DNA from: Mesorhizobium sp. B4-1-4
GTDB lineage: Bacteria > Pseudomonadota > Alphaproteobacteria > Rhizobiales > Rhizobiaceae
DNA length: 64,000 nucleotides
Reading direction: 5' to 3'
NCBI RefSeq assembly: GCF_006439395.2
Contig: NZ_CP083950.1
Coordinates: 4,825,001 to 4,889,000, forward strand
Within the stretch, counting starts at the first letter, position 1; the number at the start of each line of letters is the position of its first letter. The notes beneath the pieces are model-generated. The model saw only the letters and a program-made list of their open reading frames with translations. It was not told the origin of the DNA and did no database searches. The translations under genes were made by a program, and so were the position numbers. Below are positions 56,499 through 64,000 of the stretch, piece by piece.

Positions 56499-57002
56499 AT
56501 GCGCGGATTGACAGCTATAGTTTCGAGCCTGGTCCTGGTGGCCTTTGCAGCGCCGGCACTGGCGCAGCAGGCGACCAAGATCGGCCAGCACAATGCCTGG
56601 GGCACCTACAGCTACCAGGCATCGGGGGGCAAGGTCTGCTACGTGCTCACCGTGCCGACCGACAAGCAGCCGCCGACGCTCGACCACGGCGACATGTTCT
56701 TCTTCGTCAGTCAGCGGCCCGGCCAGCAGGTGTCCTACGAACCGCAGTTCATTGCCGGCTACAATTTCCAGGAAGGCTCCAAGGCTACCGTCACCATCGA
56801 CAAGAAGTCCTTCTCGATGTTCACGCGCGGCAAGTCGGCCTGGGTCGAGAACGCCGCCGAGGAACCGGTGCTGATCGCCGCCATGAAGACCGGCACCGAC
56901 ATGAAGGTGACGGCGAAGTCCGGCCGCGGCAACCCCACCTCCTATGTCTTCTCACTGAAGGGCATTTCGGCTGCGCTGTCGTCGATCGCCAAGTGCAAGT
57001 AA
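56499..57002 (+). CDS. Invasion-associated locus B (IalB) family protein
   Basis: A 167-residue exported protein. MRGLTAIVSSLVLVAFAAPA is the signal peptide (cleavage near ALA-QQ). The mature part is the IalB fold: HNAWGTYSYQASGGKVCYVL, FFFVSQRPGQQVSYEPQF, TIDKKSFSMFTRGKSAWV and YVFSLKGISAALSSIAKC. Two cysteines (YCV-type CYVL and the final CK) could pair. Relatives in Bartonella affect erythrocyte invasion; in soil rhizobia the role is unknown. A terminator follows. Confidence 0.9.
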   Translation: MRGLTAIVSSLVLVAFAAPALAQQATKIGQHNAWGTYSYQASGGKVCYVLTVPTDKQPPTLDHGDMFFFVSQRPGQQVSYEPQFIAGYNFQEGSKATVTIDKKSFSMFTRGKSAWVENAAEEPVLIAAMKTGTDMKVTAKSGRGNPTSYVFSLKGISAALSSIAKCK

Positions 57003-57038
57003 CAAGTGCAAGTAAGCAAAAGCCGCGTTTGAAACCGA

Positions 57039-57066
57039 AGGCCGGGCCGCAAGCTCGGCCTTTTGC
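57039..57066 (+). terminator. Intrinsic terminator after the IalB-type gene
   Basis: AAGGCCGGGC, loop CGCAA, then GCTCGGCCTTTT. One mismatch in the stem. It lies between convergent genes and could serve the ClC gene from the other strand as well. Confidence 0.85.
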
Positions 57067-57080
57067 TTTGCATATGTCTC

Positions 57081-58433
57081 TCAGCCCCCGGAAACCGGCG
57101 CGGCTTCCGCCCGCCGCCGCCGGATCGCCTCGGCGATGAACACCCGCGACAGCGCGTGGTAGAGCGGCTCGTGCGAGATCATGCGCGCCATGCCGTAGCC
57201 CAGCATCGAGGCCAGCATCAGCGCGATGACATTGTCGTGATTGCCGGTCATCTCCAGGATGATGACGAAGGCCGTCATCGGCGCCTGCACGACGCCGGCG
57301 AAATAGCCTGCCATGCCGAGCAGCGCCGCCGCGCCCGTGCTGGCGCCGAACAACAGGCCGAGCGAACTGCCAATGCCGGCGCCGACCGCCAGCGAAGGCG
57401 CGAAGATGCCGCCGGGAATGCCCGAAACCATCGACAGCAGCCCGGCCAGGAACTTTTCGGCAAAAAAGAACCATGGCAGCGGCGTGCCCTCGACGGCGCC
57501 GCGCGCCTGTGCGTAGCCGGTGCCGAAGGTGAGCCCGCCCGACGCAATGCCGATTGCCGCCACGGCAAGTCCGCATGCGGCGGCCACCAGCAGCGCGCGC
57601 CGCAAGGGCTGCTGCGTGTGCCAGCGCCGGATCCGCCGCGTCGTCTTCAGGGCCAGCAAGGAAAACAGCGCGCCAAAACCGCCGCCAATGACGCCGCAGG
57701 CGATCACCAGCGGCCAATCGGCGGCGAACGAGATCGTGTCCTTTGACACACCGAAATAGGTGTAGTTGCCAAGCAGGCCGAGCGAGGCGATGCCGGCCAG
57801 GATGACCGCCGTCAGCACCAGCCCGTTGGTGCGCGATTCATAAGTCCGGCCCATTTCCTCAATGGCGAAGACGATGCCGGCCAGCGGCGTGTTGAAGGCG
57901 GCGGCGATGCCGGCGGCCGAGCCGGCCAGGATCAGGCCGCGCGCCTGCGCCATGCCGCCCCAGCGCGCCGCCTGCAGCATCAGCGACGCCCCGACCTGCA
58001 CGGTCGGGCCCTCGCGGCCGATCGAGGCACCACAGAACAGGCCGACGATGGTGAGTGCGATCTTTCCCGCTGCCAGCCGAAGCGACAGGAGATGCTCTCG
58101 ATCCTCCTCGTCGCGCAAATGGCGCGCGGCGATCGCTTGCGGAATGCCGCTGCCTTGCGATCCGGGGAAGAAAGCGTAGGCAAGCCACGCGCTCAGCACG
58201 AAGCCCAGCGGCGTGATCACGAGCGGCAGGTAGAAGCGCCAGCCACCATCGGCGCCGATCATGACATGGAAAAGTTCCTGCGCCTTGTCGGCCAGCACCG
58301 CGAACAGCACGCTGATGACGCCGATCGACACCGCGCCGGCCCAGAACACCAGGCGCGGCTGCCACACGCGCCGCGAGCCCAACATCGCCCGCGACCGCCG
58401 CAGCATGGGATATTTTCGCGATGTGCCGGCCAT
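57081..58433 (-). CDS. ClC-family chloride channel/antiporter
   Basis: A 450-residue ClC protein with about ten or more helices. Selectivity motifs are in order: GSQGSGIPQAIAA (GSGIP), FCGASIGREGPTVQVGAS (GREGP with the gating Glu) and SGIPGGIFAPSLAVGAG (GxFxP). The start at MAGTSRKYPMLRRS is chosen over a longer non-conserved frame. Whether it is a channel or a H+/Cl- exchanger cannot be told from these motifs. It has no CBS domain. Confidence 0.92.
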   Translation of the reverse strand: MAGTSRKYPMLRRSRAMLGSRRVWQPRLVFWAGAVSIGVISVLFAVLADKAQELFHVMIGADGGWRFYLPLVITPLGFVLSAWLAYAFFPGSQGSGIPQAIAARHLRDEEDREHLLSLRLAAGKIALTIVGLFCGASIGREGPTVQVGASLMLQAARWGGMAQARGLILAGSAAGIAAAFNTPLAGIVFAIEEMGRTYESRTNGLVLTAVILAGIASLGLLGNYTYFGVSKDTISFAADWPLVIACGVIGGGFGALFSLLALKTTRRIRRWHTQQPLRRALLVAAACGLAVAAIGIASGGLTFGTGYAQARGAVEGTPLPWFFFAEKFLAGLLSMVSGIPGGIFAPSLAVGAGIGSSLGLLFGASTGAAALLGMAGYFAGVVQAPMTAFVIILEMTGNHDNVIALMLASMLGYGMARMISHEPLYHALSRVFIAEAIRRRRAEAAPVSGG

Positions 58434-58711
58434 GTCTGTCCTCTGGAAGGGTGGTTCCGACCTAACACAGCCGCGACCTGCGGGGCCAGTCCTGCATAGG
58501 GAGCGATTCTTCCTTCTTCCCCGTAAGGAAGGGCCTCGCGAAGAGTCGTCGGTAACGGACCGCATGAGCGCTGCGTCAGGTCGCCGCAGCCGGCGTCGCA
58601 AGACCAGGCAAGCGCCCGCTTCGGGACGATCTTTTAAAAATCTTTTGTGTCGCGATCCGTTTCCATCCTGCGGATCGTCCTTGCTGCGTCCGAAACAGAA
58701 GGAGACACGCC

Positions 58712-59017
58712 ATGTCCGACAAATCCGTTATTCTGGTCAATCTGCTGAAGGTCAAACCCGGCAAGCAGGATGCGCTGATCGCGCTCCTGAAACAGAACAC
58801 CGACACGGTGATCCGCACACTCCCGGGCTGGAAGGCGACCAAGCTGGTCGCGGCGGCGGACGGTGCCGGCGTCGTCATCTACTCCGAATGGGAGTCACCC
58901 GCGGCCATAGAGGCGATGCGCGGCGACCCGCGCATGAAAGTCTATTTTCCGAAGATCATCGAGCTGGCGAGCCTGGACTCGATCGTGGGATCGACGGTGT
59001 TGAGCGAGACCCGGTGA
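58712..59017 (+). CDS. Antibiotic-biosynthesis-monooxygenase (ABM) domain protein
   Basis: A 101-residue single-domain dimeric alpha/beta-barrel protein. ILVNLLKVKPGKQDALIAL is the first strand and helix, VIRTLPGWKATKLVAAADG the second, VVIYSEWESPAAIEAM the third, and the rest includes a final VLSET tail. AAGGAGAC precedes the ATG. Members are small monooxygenases or quinol-binding proteins; the ligand is unknown. It lies directly upstream of a second barrel protein and an ECF sigma factor on the same strand. Confidence 0.85.
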   Translation: MSDKSVILVNLLKVKPGKQDALIALLKQNTDTVIRTLPGWKATKLVAAADGAGVVIYSEWESPAAIEAMRGDPRMKVYFPKIIELASLDSIVGSTVLSETR

Positions 59018-59071
59018 CGGCCGGACGTGCGAGCAAGCAACCATCACGAAATCGGCGAAAGGAGAACCGCA

Positions 59072-59386
59072 ATGGCCAAGATGGTCGTCGTCTACAGGAA
59101 GCCGGCTCACGTCGATGCGTTCGAAAGGCATTATTTCGAGACGCACATACCTCTGGCCAAGAAAATCCCGGGCCTCAGGAAATATGAGATCAGCAGCGGA
59201 CCTGTCATGGTGATAGCCGGACCGCCCGATGTTCACCTGATCGCGACGGTGTATTTTGACGATCTTGACGCGATGAAAAAAGGCTTCGCAAGCCCGGAGG
59301 GACAGGCCGCTGGGGCGGATCGGCGGCTTTATGCGCCTGATGAATCAGGCGTTCAAATGTTCGTTTTTGACACCACGGAAGTTTGA
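59072..59386 (+). CDS. EthD-family protein
   Basis: A 104-residue dimeric alpha/beta-barrel protein. KMVVVYRKPAHVDAFERHY has the EthD start, FETHIPLAKKIPGLRKYEI the family motif, and YFDDLDAMKKGFASPEGQA the third block. AAAGGAGAACC sets the start at MAKMVVV. Members are linked to ether or polyketide degradation, but the role is open. It lies 54 bases after the ABM gene. Confidence 0.88.
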   Translation: MAKMVVVYRKPAHVDAFERHYFETHIPLAKKIPGLRKYEISSGPVMVIAGPPDVHLIATVYFDDLDAMKKGFASPEGQAAGADRRLYAPDESGVQMFVFDTTEV

Positions 59387-59567
59387 GCCGTCTCCTGTCC
59401 GCTACATCGCGACGGTTGACGGCGCCATCGACGGCAAGACAATTACCCACATTGAAAAGCAGCCACTCGCCATTCCTGTCACAACCGGCGGCCCTTGTCG
59501 AAAATTCTCGACATCGGCATCCAGTCCGTGGCGGAGCAAAGCCCGGGAGCACCGTGGGTCTCCACCG

Positions 59568-60425
59568 ATGAATACGGAAGAATTCGAGGATCGGCTGAAA
59601 GCGCTGCGGCCGCGCCTTCATCGCTATTGCGCGCGCATGACGGGGTCGGCGATCACTGGCGAGGATGTCCTTCAGGATGCCCTCGTCAAGGCCCTGCACG
59701 CGCGAGCCCAGGGCGCCGAGGTGGACAATCTCGAGGGCTGGCTGTTTCGCATCGCCCACAATGCGAGCCTGGATTTTTTGCGCGAGAGTTCCCGCAACAC
59801 CGTGGTTCCGCTTACCGAAAACATCGAGGCCGCGCCCATGCCCGAGGCGGATATCGTCGCGATCAGCTTTCAGACCTTTCTGCGACTGCCTGAACTTCAG
59901 CGCTGCGCGGTGATCCTAAGGGATGTTCTGGGGCATTCGATCGAGGAGATCGCAGGCATTGCCGAGTGCTCTGCAGCCGCCGCCAAATCGGCGCTTCAGC
60001 GCGGCCGCGTCGCGCTGCGCCAACTTGCCCAGGCGCCGGAGGACACCAGGCTGCCGCTGATGTCGGGCACGGACCGGCGCAAGATCGCCGCCTTCGTCGA
60101 TCTGTTTCGTGGCGGCGATTTCGACGCCATCCGCGCCATGCTCGCCGACGATGTGAAGCTCGAACTTGTGAACCGGCTGCACCTGGCAGGGCGCGACAGG
60201 ATTGTTCCCTATTTCACGCGCTATGCGGAAGTGACGAAATGGCGGTTCGCCCTTGGCGCGGTCGAAGGACAACCGGCCATGCTGGTCTTCGACAGCACCG
60301 GCCCGATGGACAGACCCGCGCATTTTGTTCTGGTCGACTGGTCGGAAAACAGGATCATCGGGATCCGGGATTTCCTGTTCGCTCCCTATGTGCTGGAGGC
60401 CACGGACTGGGTTCAGCTCGGCTAA
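59568..60425 (+). CDS. ECF sigma factor with C-terminal SnoaL-like domain
   Basis: A 285-residue ECF sigma factor. Region 2 is PRLHRYCARMTGSAITGEDVLQ and DNLEGWLFRIAHNASLDFL; region 4 is LPELQRCAVILRDVLGHSIEEIAGI with AAAAKSALQRGRVALRQL. The last 115 residues (FVDLFRGGDFDAIRAMLADDV to the end) form a SnoaL_2/NTF2-like domain, as in ECF41-type sigma factors, where it controls activity in place of an anti-sigma factor. Genes just upstream (ABM, EthD) are candidate targets. The start at MNTEEFEDRL has only a weak ribosome site. Confidence 0.88.
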   Translation: MNTEEFEDRLKALRPRLHRYCARMTGSAITGEDVLQDALVKALHARAQGAEVDNLEGWLFRIAHNASLDFLRESSRNTVVPLTENIEAAPMPEADIVAISFQTFLRLPELQRCAVILRDVLGHSIEEIAGIAECSAAAAKSALQRGRVALRQLAQAPEDTRLPLMSGTDRRKIAAFVDLFRGGDFDAIRAMLADDVKLELVNRLHLAGRDRIVPYFTRYAEVTKWRFALGAVEGQPAMLVFDSTGPMDRPAHFVLVDWSENRIIGIRDFLFAPYVLEATDWVQLG

Positions 60426-60574
60426 AAGCCCATGGTCACCTGGCACAGACACCGATCAAGTGAGGTGAGGTCGCGACCGCGCGTCTGACCGGTTGTCGCG
60501 TGTTTGCTCGAGCCAAAGCCACGAGAGGCTGGCGCCGGACCCCGCCAGCTCTCGCCGGCGGGGCGGTGGCACGA

Positions 60575-60874
60575 CTACATGGCCATCTTCTCACATTCGG
60601 CCTGTGCCTTCTTGGTCGACGTATCGATCATGTAGGCTTTGCCTTTGGCGTCGGTCATCATCATCATGCAGCGTTTGATAGGCTTCGCCATCTTCATCAT
60701 TTCGCCGCTCATCTTTGCGTCCGGCGTCATGGTGCCCATATGGCCGTCCGGCATGATCGCCGTCACTTGTCCGGCCTTCATCATCGTCATCGTGCCCATG
60801 GCGTCTTCGGCAAAAGCCTGCGAGGCGGACAGGCCGACAAGGCCGGCAATAAAAACAAGCTTGATCGAGTGCAT
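60575..60874 (-). CDS. Exported methionine-rich small protein
   Basis: A 99-residue protein. MHSIKLVFIAGLVGLSASQ is the signal peptide (cleavage near AFA-ED). The mature 79 residues hold about 18 Met, with repeats such as AMGTMTMMKAG, DGHMGTMTPDAKMSGEMMKM and RCMMMMTDAKGK, plus two Cys. Such Met clusters often bind Cu(I) or Ag(I), but I see no copper genes nearby. The start has GGGAG eight bases upstream; a second Met six codons earlier is possible. Confidence 0.75.
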   Translation of the reverse strand: MHSIKLVFIAGLVGLSASQAFAEDAMGTMTMMKAGQVTAIMPDGHMGTMTPDAKMSGEMMKMAKPIKRCMMMMTDAKGKAYMIDTSTKKAQAECEKMAM

Positions 60875-61128
60875 TCCACGAACTCCCATTTTTCCGGAGC
60901 ACAGTTGCCCCTTTCAGCCTTCGCGGCCGCGGGGCCTGCTGTTACCTCAACACGAACATGTGACCGGAGCGCTGGCAGCGACGCGGTGGAGAAGATCTTG
61001 GCGGTTCCGCATGACGAGCCGGTCGCTTCGCCCGCGCATGACTCCGCGCTCAACCTGTGCTATGCGCCGCGCTTGATGTCCGGCACGATGGATGAAATCG
61101 GCCGCAAACCGCTTATATCAGTGCAACC

Positions 61129-62364
61129 ATGACCCTTTCGCTTGACCTCACCGCCGACGGTGCCCGTGACGCGTTGCGCGCCCGCGCCATGCCCTCCGAA
61201 AAGCCGTCCCTGATCGGCCTGACGCGGTCCGAGCTGGCGCAGGCCCTCGTCGCGTCCGGCGCCGTGCCAGAACGCCAGGCAAAAATGCGCGCCCAGCAGC
61301 TCTGGCACTGGATGTATGTGCGCGGCGTTTCCGACTTCGCCGGCATGTTCAACATCTCCAAGGATTTGCGCGCCGAACTGGACAAGCATTTCACCGTAGC
61401 CCGGCCCGAGATCGTCGAGGAACAGATCTCTTCCGATGGCACGCGAAAGTGGCTGTTCCGTTTCCCGCCGCGCGGCGCCGGCCGGCCGGTCGAGATCGAG
61501 ACCGTCTACATTCCCGAGGAAGGCCGCGGCACGCTTTGCATCTCCTCGCAGGTTGGCTGCACGCTGACCTGCTCGTTCTGCCACACCGGCACGCAGAAGC
61601 TGGTGCGCAACCTGACGGCGGAAGAAATCCTCGCCCAATTGCTCACCGCGCGCGACCGGCTCGGCGATTTTCCCGACCGCGACACGCCCGATGGCGCCAT
61701 CGTGCCGGCCGAGGGCCGCAAGGTGTCCAACATCGTCATGATGGGCATGGGCGAGCCGCTCTATAATTTCGAGGCGGTGAAGAAGGCGCTGTTGATCGCC
61801 TCCGACGGCGACGGGCTTTCCTTGTCAAAAAGACGCATCACGCTGTCGACCTCCGGCGTCGTGCCCGAAATCTTCCGGACCGGCGAGGAGATCGGCGTCA
61901 TGCTGGCGATCTCGCTGCACGCCACCAATGACGATCTGCGCGATCTTCTTGTGCCGATCAACAAGAAGTATCCGCTCAAGGAGCTGATTGCCGCCTGCCG
62001 TGCCTATCCCGGCCTGTCGAACGCCAAACGCATCACCTTCGAATATGTGATGCTGAAGGACGTCAACGATTCGCTCGAGGATGCCAAGGCGCTGATCAAG
62101 CTGCTCAAGGGCGTCCCGGCGAAGATCAACCTGATCCCGTTCAACCCGTGGCCGGGCACCAACTACCAGTGCTCGGACTGGGAAACGATCGAGAAGTTCG
62201 CCGACTACATCAACAATGCCGGCTATGCCTCGCCGATCCGCACGCCGCGCGGCCGCGACATCCTGGCCGCCTGCGGCCAGCTCAAGTCGGAATCCGAGCG
62301 CATGCGCAAGGTCGACCGGCTGGTGCTGGAAGCCATGATGATTGCGGGGCACGGCGAGGCGTGA
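61129..62364 (+). CDS. rlmN: 23S rRNA (adenine-2503-C2)/tRNA methyltransferase RlmN
   Basis: A radical-SAM enzyme that methylates A2503 of 23S rRNA and A37 of some tRNAs. The 411-residue protein has the N-terminal helical part (LWHWMYVRGVSDFAGMFNIS), the iron-sulfur motif CTLTCSFCHTGTQKLVRNL, MMGMGEPLYNFEAV, ITLSTSGVVPEI, and the late CGQLKSES with the catalytic Cys. The next gene's GTG overlaps its stop (GTGA), so the two are coupled. Confidence 0.96.
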   Translation: MTLSLDLTADGARDALRARAMPSEKPSLIGLTRSELAQALVASGAVPERQAKMRAQQLWHWMYVRGVSDFAGMFNISKDLRAELDKHFTVARPEIVEEQISSDGTRKWLFRFPPRGAGRPVEIETVYIPEEGRGTLCISSQVGCTLTCSFCHTGTQKLVRNLTAEEILAQLLTARDRLGDFPDRDTPDGAIVPAEGRKVSNIVMMGMGEPLYNFEAVKKALLIASDGDGLSLSKRRITLSTSGVVPEIFRTGEEIGVMLAISLHATNDDLRDLLVPINKKYPLKELIAACRAYPGLSNAKRITFEYVMLKDVNDSLEDAKALIKLLKGVPAKINLIPFNPWPGTNYQCSDWETIEKFADYINNAGYASPIRTPRGRDILAACGQLKSESERMRKVDRLVLEAMMIAGHGEA

Positions 62365-62810
62365 GCCGTCTCGTCGCCGGGCTCAAGCGTATCGCCATGA
62401 TAGCGGTCGGTTATGTCGCCGCCGTGCTGACCTCGATCCTGGTGCCCGTGCTGCTTATCGCCCTTCTGGCAGGGATCGAGGACGACAACTGGTCCATGGT
62501 CTTCGCATTCGACTGGCTGGGTTCCTTCCCGCTCGCCGTACTGACCGTGGCGGTCTGCGCGCTGCTGATCGTTGGGCCCGCGATCTTCCTCGCCGAGCGG
62601 CTCTGCCTGCGAGGATGGTTCTATTTCGCGGTCACGGGTGCGATCACGTCCATCGCGTTTGGCGTTTTTATCCCGGGCTCGGCCGGTGGGTTTGTTTTCA
62701 ATCCGGGCTTTCTCGGGTTTCTGGCCACGGCCGGCACCGCCGCCGGTTCGGTCTATTGGCTTGTGGCTGGACGCAAGTCCGGTCACCTCATGCCGCGGGG
62801 TCCGCGATGA
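62361..62810 (+). CDS. Four-helix membrane protein coupled to rlmN
   Basis: A 149-residue protein with four hydrophobic helices (IAMIAVGYVAAVLTSILVPV, FPLAVLTVAVCALLIVGPAI, GWFYFAVTGAITSIAFGVF and FLGFLATAGTAAGSVYWLVAG). It begins at GTG 62361 overlapping the rlmN stop, and its own stop overlaps the next gene as ATGA. No family is recognised. It and the following gene look like related small membrane proteins (both start with RLVA, end in a glycine-rich helix near YWL and AGR), perhaps from duplication. Confidence 0.7.
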   Translation: MSRLVAGLKRIAMIAVGYVAAVLTSILVPVLLIALLAGIEDDNWSMVFAFDWLGSFPLAVLTVAVCALLIVGPAIFLAERLCLRGWFYFAVTGAITSIAFGVFIPGSAGGFVFNPGFLGFLATAGTAAGSVYWLVAGRKSGHLMPRGPR

Positions 62811-63300
62811 ACCGTCTCGTCGCCTACATCGTCCGCTTTGCCATCATCCTGTTCGGCTACGCCGTCGCCGCGCTGGCGGCGAGCGCCTTCCTCAACATCC
62901 TGTTCCTGGCGTCGCACGGCTATGCGCCGGACCACACGCACCCGACAGCGACGGCTTCGCTGTATTTCTCAATTCCCTTCGTCGCCCTGTTCGTCGCCTA
63001 CTTTGCCTTCATGCCGGCGGTGATCGTCATCCTGGTTGCCGAAATCCTCGGCCGGCGCGACTGGCTGATGCGCTGGCCGGCGCCGTGGTCGCGGCCGTCT
63101 TCCTCGGCCTCGTCGACCACGCCGGTGACACCACCTTCGCGGTCACCGGCACTAACCCGATTATGGCGGTGATCGGCGGCGGCATGGTCGGCGGCATCTT
63201 CTATTGGCTCAGCGCCGGGCGCTGGGCCGGAAGCTGGTGGCAGGACGGAAGACCCGTTAGCCTGGGCGATCGAAATCCTGATCTCGACCGCAGCCCTTGA
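62807..63300 (+). pseudogene. Membrane protein similar to the preceding gene, frameshifted
   Basis: The ATG at 62807 overlaps the previous stop. The first frame gives NRLVAYIVRFAIILFGYAV, AASAFLNILFLASHGYAPD and FAFMPAVIVILVAEILGRR. Near 63065-63085 it leaves the frame; a second frame gives ALAGAVVAAVFLGLVDHAG, MAVIGGGMVGGIFYWLSAGR and a polar end at 63300. Joined, it would have four helices like its neighbour. One lost base explains the break. A sequencing error is possible. Confidence 0.7.
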
Positions 63301-63332
63301 CCGCAGCCTGTTGCTTTCGGCATGAGTAGCCG

Positions 63333-63773
63333 ATGCCGAAAATGCCGAAGCCGGGCGCGACGCCCTCTCCCGCACCGCTCATCACGCCGCTTGCCGCTCA
63401 GAGGTTGAGGCCGGTCTTTGTCGACCGCTGGAGCGACAAGGTTCGGATCCGCACGCTCAGGCCATCCGAGGTTACGAGTGAGATCGCGGAGTGGTTGACT
63501 GATCCGGCGGTCATGGAAGCCCTGAACGCACCGCAGAAGGCGATGGGGCTCGAGGCCTTTCGTGTCTATGTCGCCAGCTTCGACAATCTAAAGCGCAATC
63601 TGATGACGATCCTGCGCCGGCCAGACGATACCCCGCTGGGCCTGGCTGTGGTGGAGGTTGATCTCAGGCACCGGCTTGGCTCGTTGCACCTGATCATCGG
63701 CGATCCGGAAAACCGCGGCCGGAACATGGCGTTCGAGGCGTCGGTGGTGTTGCTCCGGCATTTCTTTCTGTAG
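63333..63773 (+). CDS. GNAT-like acetyltransferase, C-terminus truncated
   Basis: A 146-residue protein with a GNAT N-terminus: VRIRTLRPSEVTSEIAEWL, LKRNLMTILRRPDDTPLG and LGSLHLIIGDPENRGRNMA, the last being motif A (RGRN). Only 16 residues follow before the stop, where the family usually needs another 40-50 for the last strands. It is therefore probably a non-functional remnant, or a fragment fused to foreign sequence. Its start is the first of two in-frame ATGs (MPKMPKPG). Confidence 0.65.
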   Translation: MPKMPKPGATPSPAPLITPLAAQRLRPVFVDRWSDKVRIRTLRPSEVTSEIAEWLTDPAVMEALNAPQKAMGLEAFRVYVASFDNLKRNLMTILRRPDDTPLGLAVVEVDLRHRLGSLHLIIGDPENRGRNMAFEASVVLLRHFFL

Positions 63774-63788
63774 CCACTTTTACTCGCT

Positions 63789-63808
63789 AATACCCCCTTT
63801 GGGGTATT
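63789..63808. promoter_or_regulatory. Perfect palindrome upstream of the XRE regulator
   Basis: AATACCCC, CTTT, GGGGTATT: arms of 8 bp with a four-base centre. It lies 15 bases upstream of an ATG for an HTH protein, so it could be that protein's operator. It is also in a region (63774-63823) without other features. Confidence 0.5.
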
Positions 63809-63823
63809 CCGATATAGGGTTCT

Positions 63824-64000
63824 ATGGAAGTGCCGGTCCCAGCACTGGCGCTTCTGTTGTCCTCACTTCGTCCCGATCTCTACCGCAAGATGATCGAGCT
63901 TCTTGTCGAAGTTCGCAAGGATGCTGGCATCACTCGGATCGAGCTGGGCAGGCGCCTTGGTCAGCGGCAGACATTTGTCTCGAAGTTCGAGCTGGGCGAG
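63824..64000 (+). CDS. XRE-type HTH regulator, N-terminal part, cut by the window edge
   Basis: The frame runs MEVPVPALALLLSSLRPDLY then MIELLVEVRKDAGITRIELG and RRLGQRQTFVSKFELGE to the end of the window. The second part is the helix-turn-helix of a Cro/C1-like regulator. The true start may be the Met at 63890 (MIELLVEV). It can be a single-gene regulator or the start of an antitoxin or restriction-control system; the rest is out of view. Confidence 0.8.
   Translation, partial: MEVPVPALALLLSSLRPDLYRKMIELLVEVRKDAGITRIELGRRLGQRQTFVSKFELGE

Overview
The window is high-GC chromosomal DNA of an alphaproteobacterium in the order Rhizobiales, most likely Mesorhizobium or a close relative. This rests on gene content and order: an mdh-sucC-sucD-sucA-sucB-lpd TCA series, dapF-mtaB-ftsY-yciB, a ccm cluster divergent from acnA, and the Brucella/Rhizobiales envelope proteins Omp19 and IalB. 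Several families of palindromic intergenic repeats also fit. No rRNA or tRNA gene was seen. The assignment is inference from recognised families; no search was run.

Layout. 1-6.6 kb: the end of an IS630 transposase, a membrane GGDEF protein, leuC, a methyltransferase, and an amino-acid ABC permease with its binding protein. 6.8-13.9 kb: an ohr-ohrR peroxide switch, rplS, then trmD-rimM on the same strand but separated from rplS by an opposite-strand TauE-type exporter, xerC, a TraB/GumN protein and a Pro/Ala-rich membrane-anchored protein. 14.2-27.0 kb (all minus strand): mdh, sucC, sucD, sucA, sucB and lpd, with a cupin, a VapBC-like toxin-antitoxin pair, an unrecognised protein, a DUF4241 protein, a secreted protein and an SDR enzyme placed between the core genes. 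27.2-39.9 kb: zapE, omp19, a metallo-hydrolase, dapF-mtaB-ftsY-yciB, two flavoproteins, a tautomerase, an SMP-30 lactonase and a DUF1127 peptide. 40-45.5 kb: ccmG-ccmD-ccmB-ccmA, with no ccmC, divergent from acnA. 45.5-57 kb: DUF1223 and DUF2794 proteins, a candidate small RNA, BI-1, the YbbA/YbbP exporter divergent from a TesA-type esterase, thpR, a broken phosphatase, phhB, YkvA and IalB. 57-64 kb: a ClC chloride channel, two small alpha/beta-barrel proteins leading into an ECF sigma factor, a Met-rich secreted protein, rlmN with two trailing membrane genes, a truncated GNAT and the start of an XRE regulator.

The most noteworthy themes are as follows. (1) Palindromic repeats sit in operon gaps, and two to three repeat units lie inside the ftsY coding region, where the reading frame changes. 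(2) A toxin-antitoxin cassette with its own promoter and operator lies between sucC and sucD. (3) ccmC is missing from an otherwise intact ccm cluster. (4) Several genes are broken by small frameshifts: a low-Mr phosphatase with an 11-bp duplication, a PPOX flavoprotein, a membrane protein and a GNAT remnant. (5) A candidate minus-strand small RNA lies at about 46.87-47.11 kb. I did not find a clear new defence or biosynthetic system; the least explained items are the accessory genes in the TCA series and the repeat-expanded FtsY.
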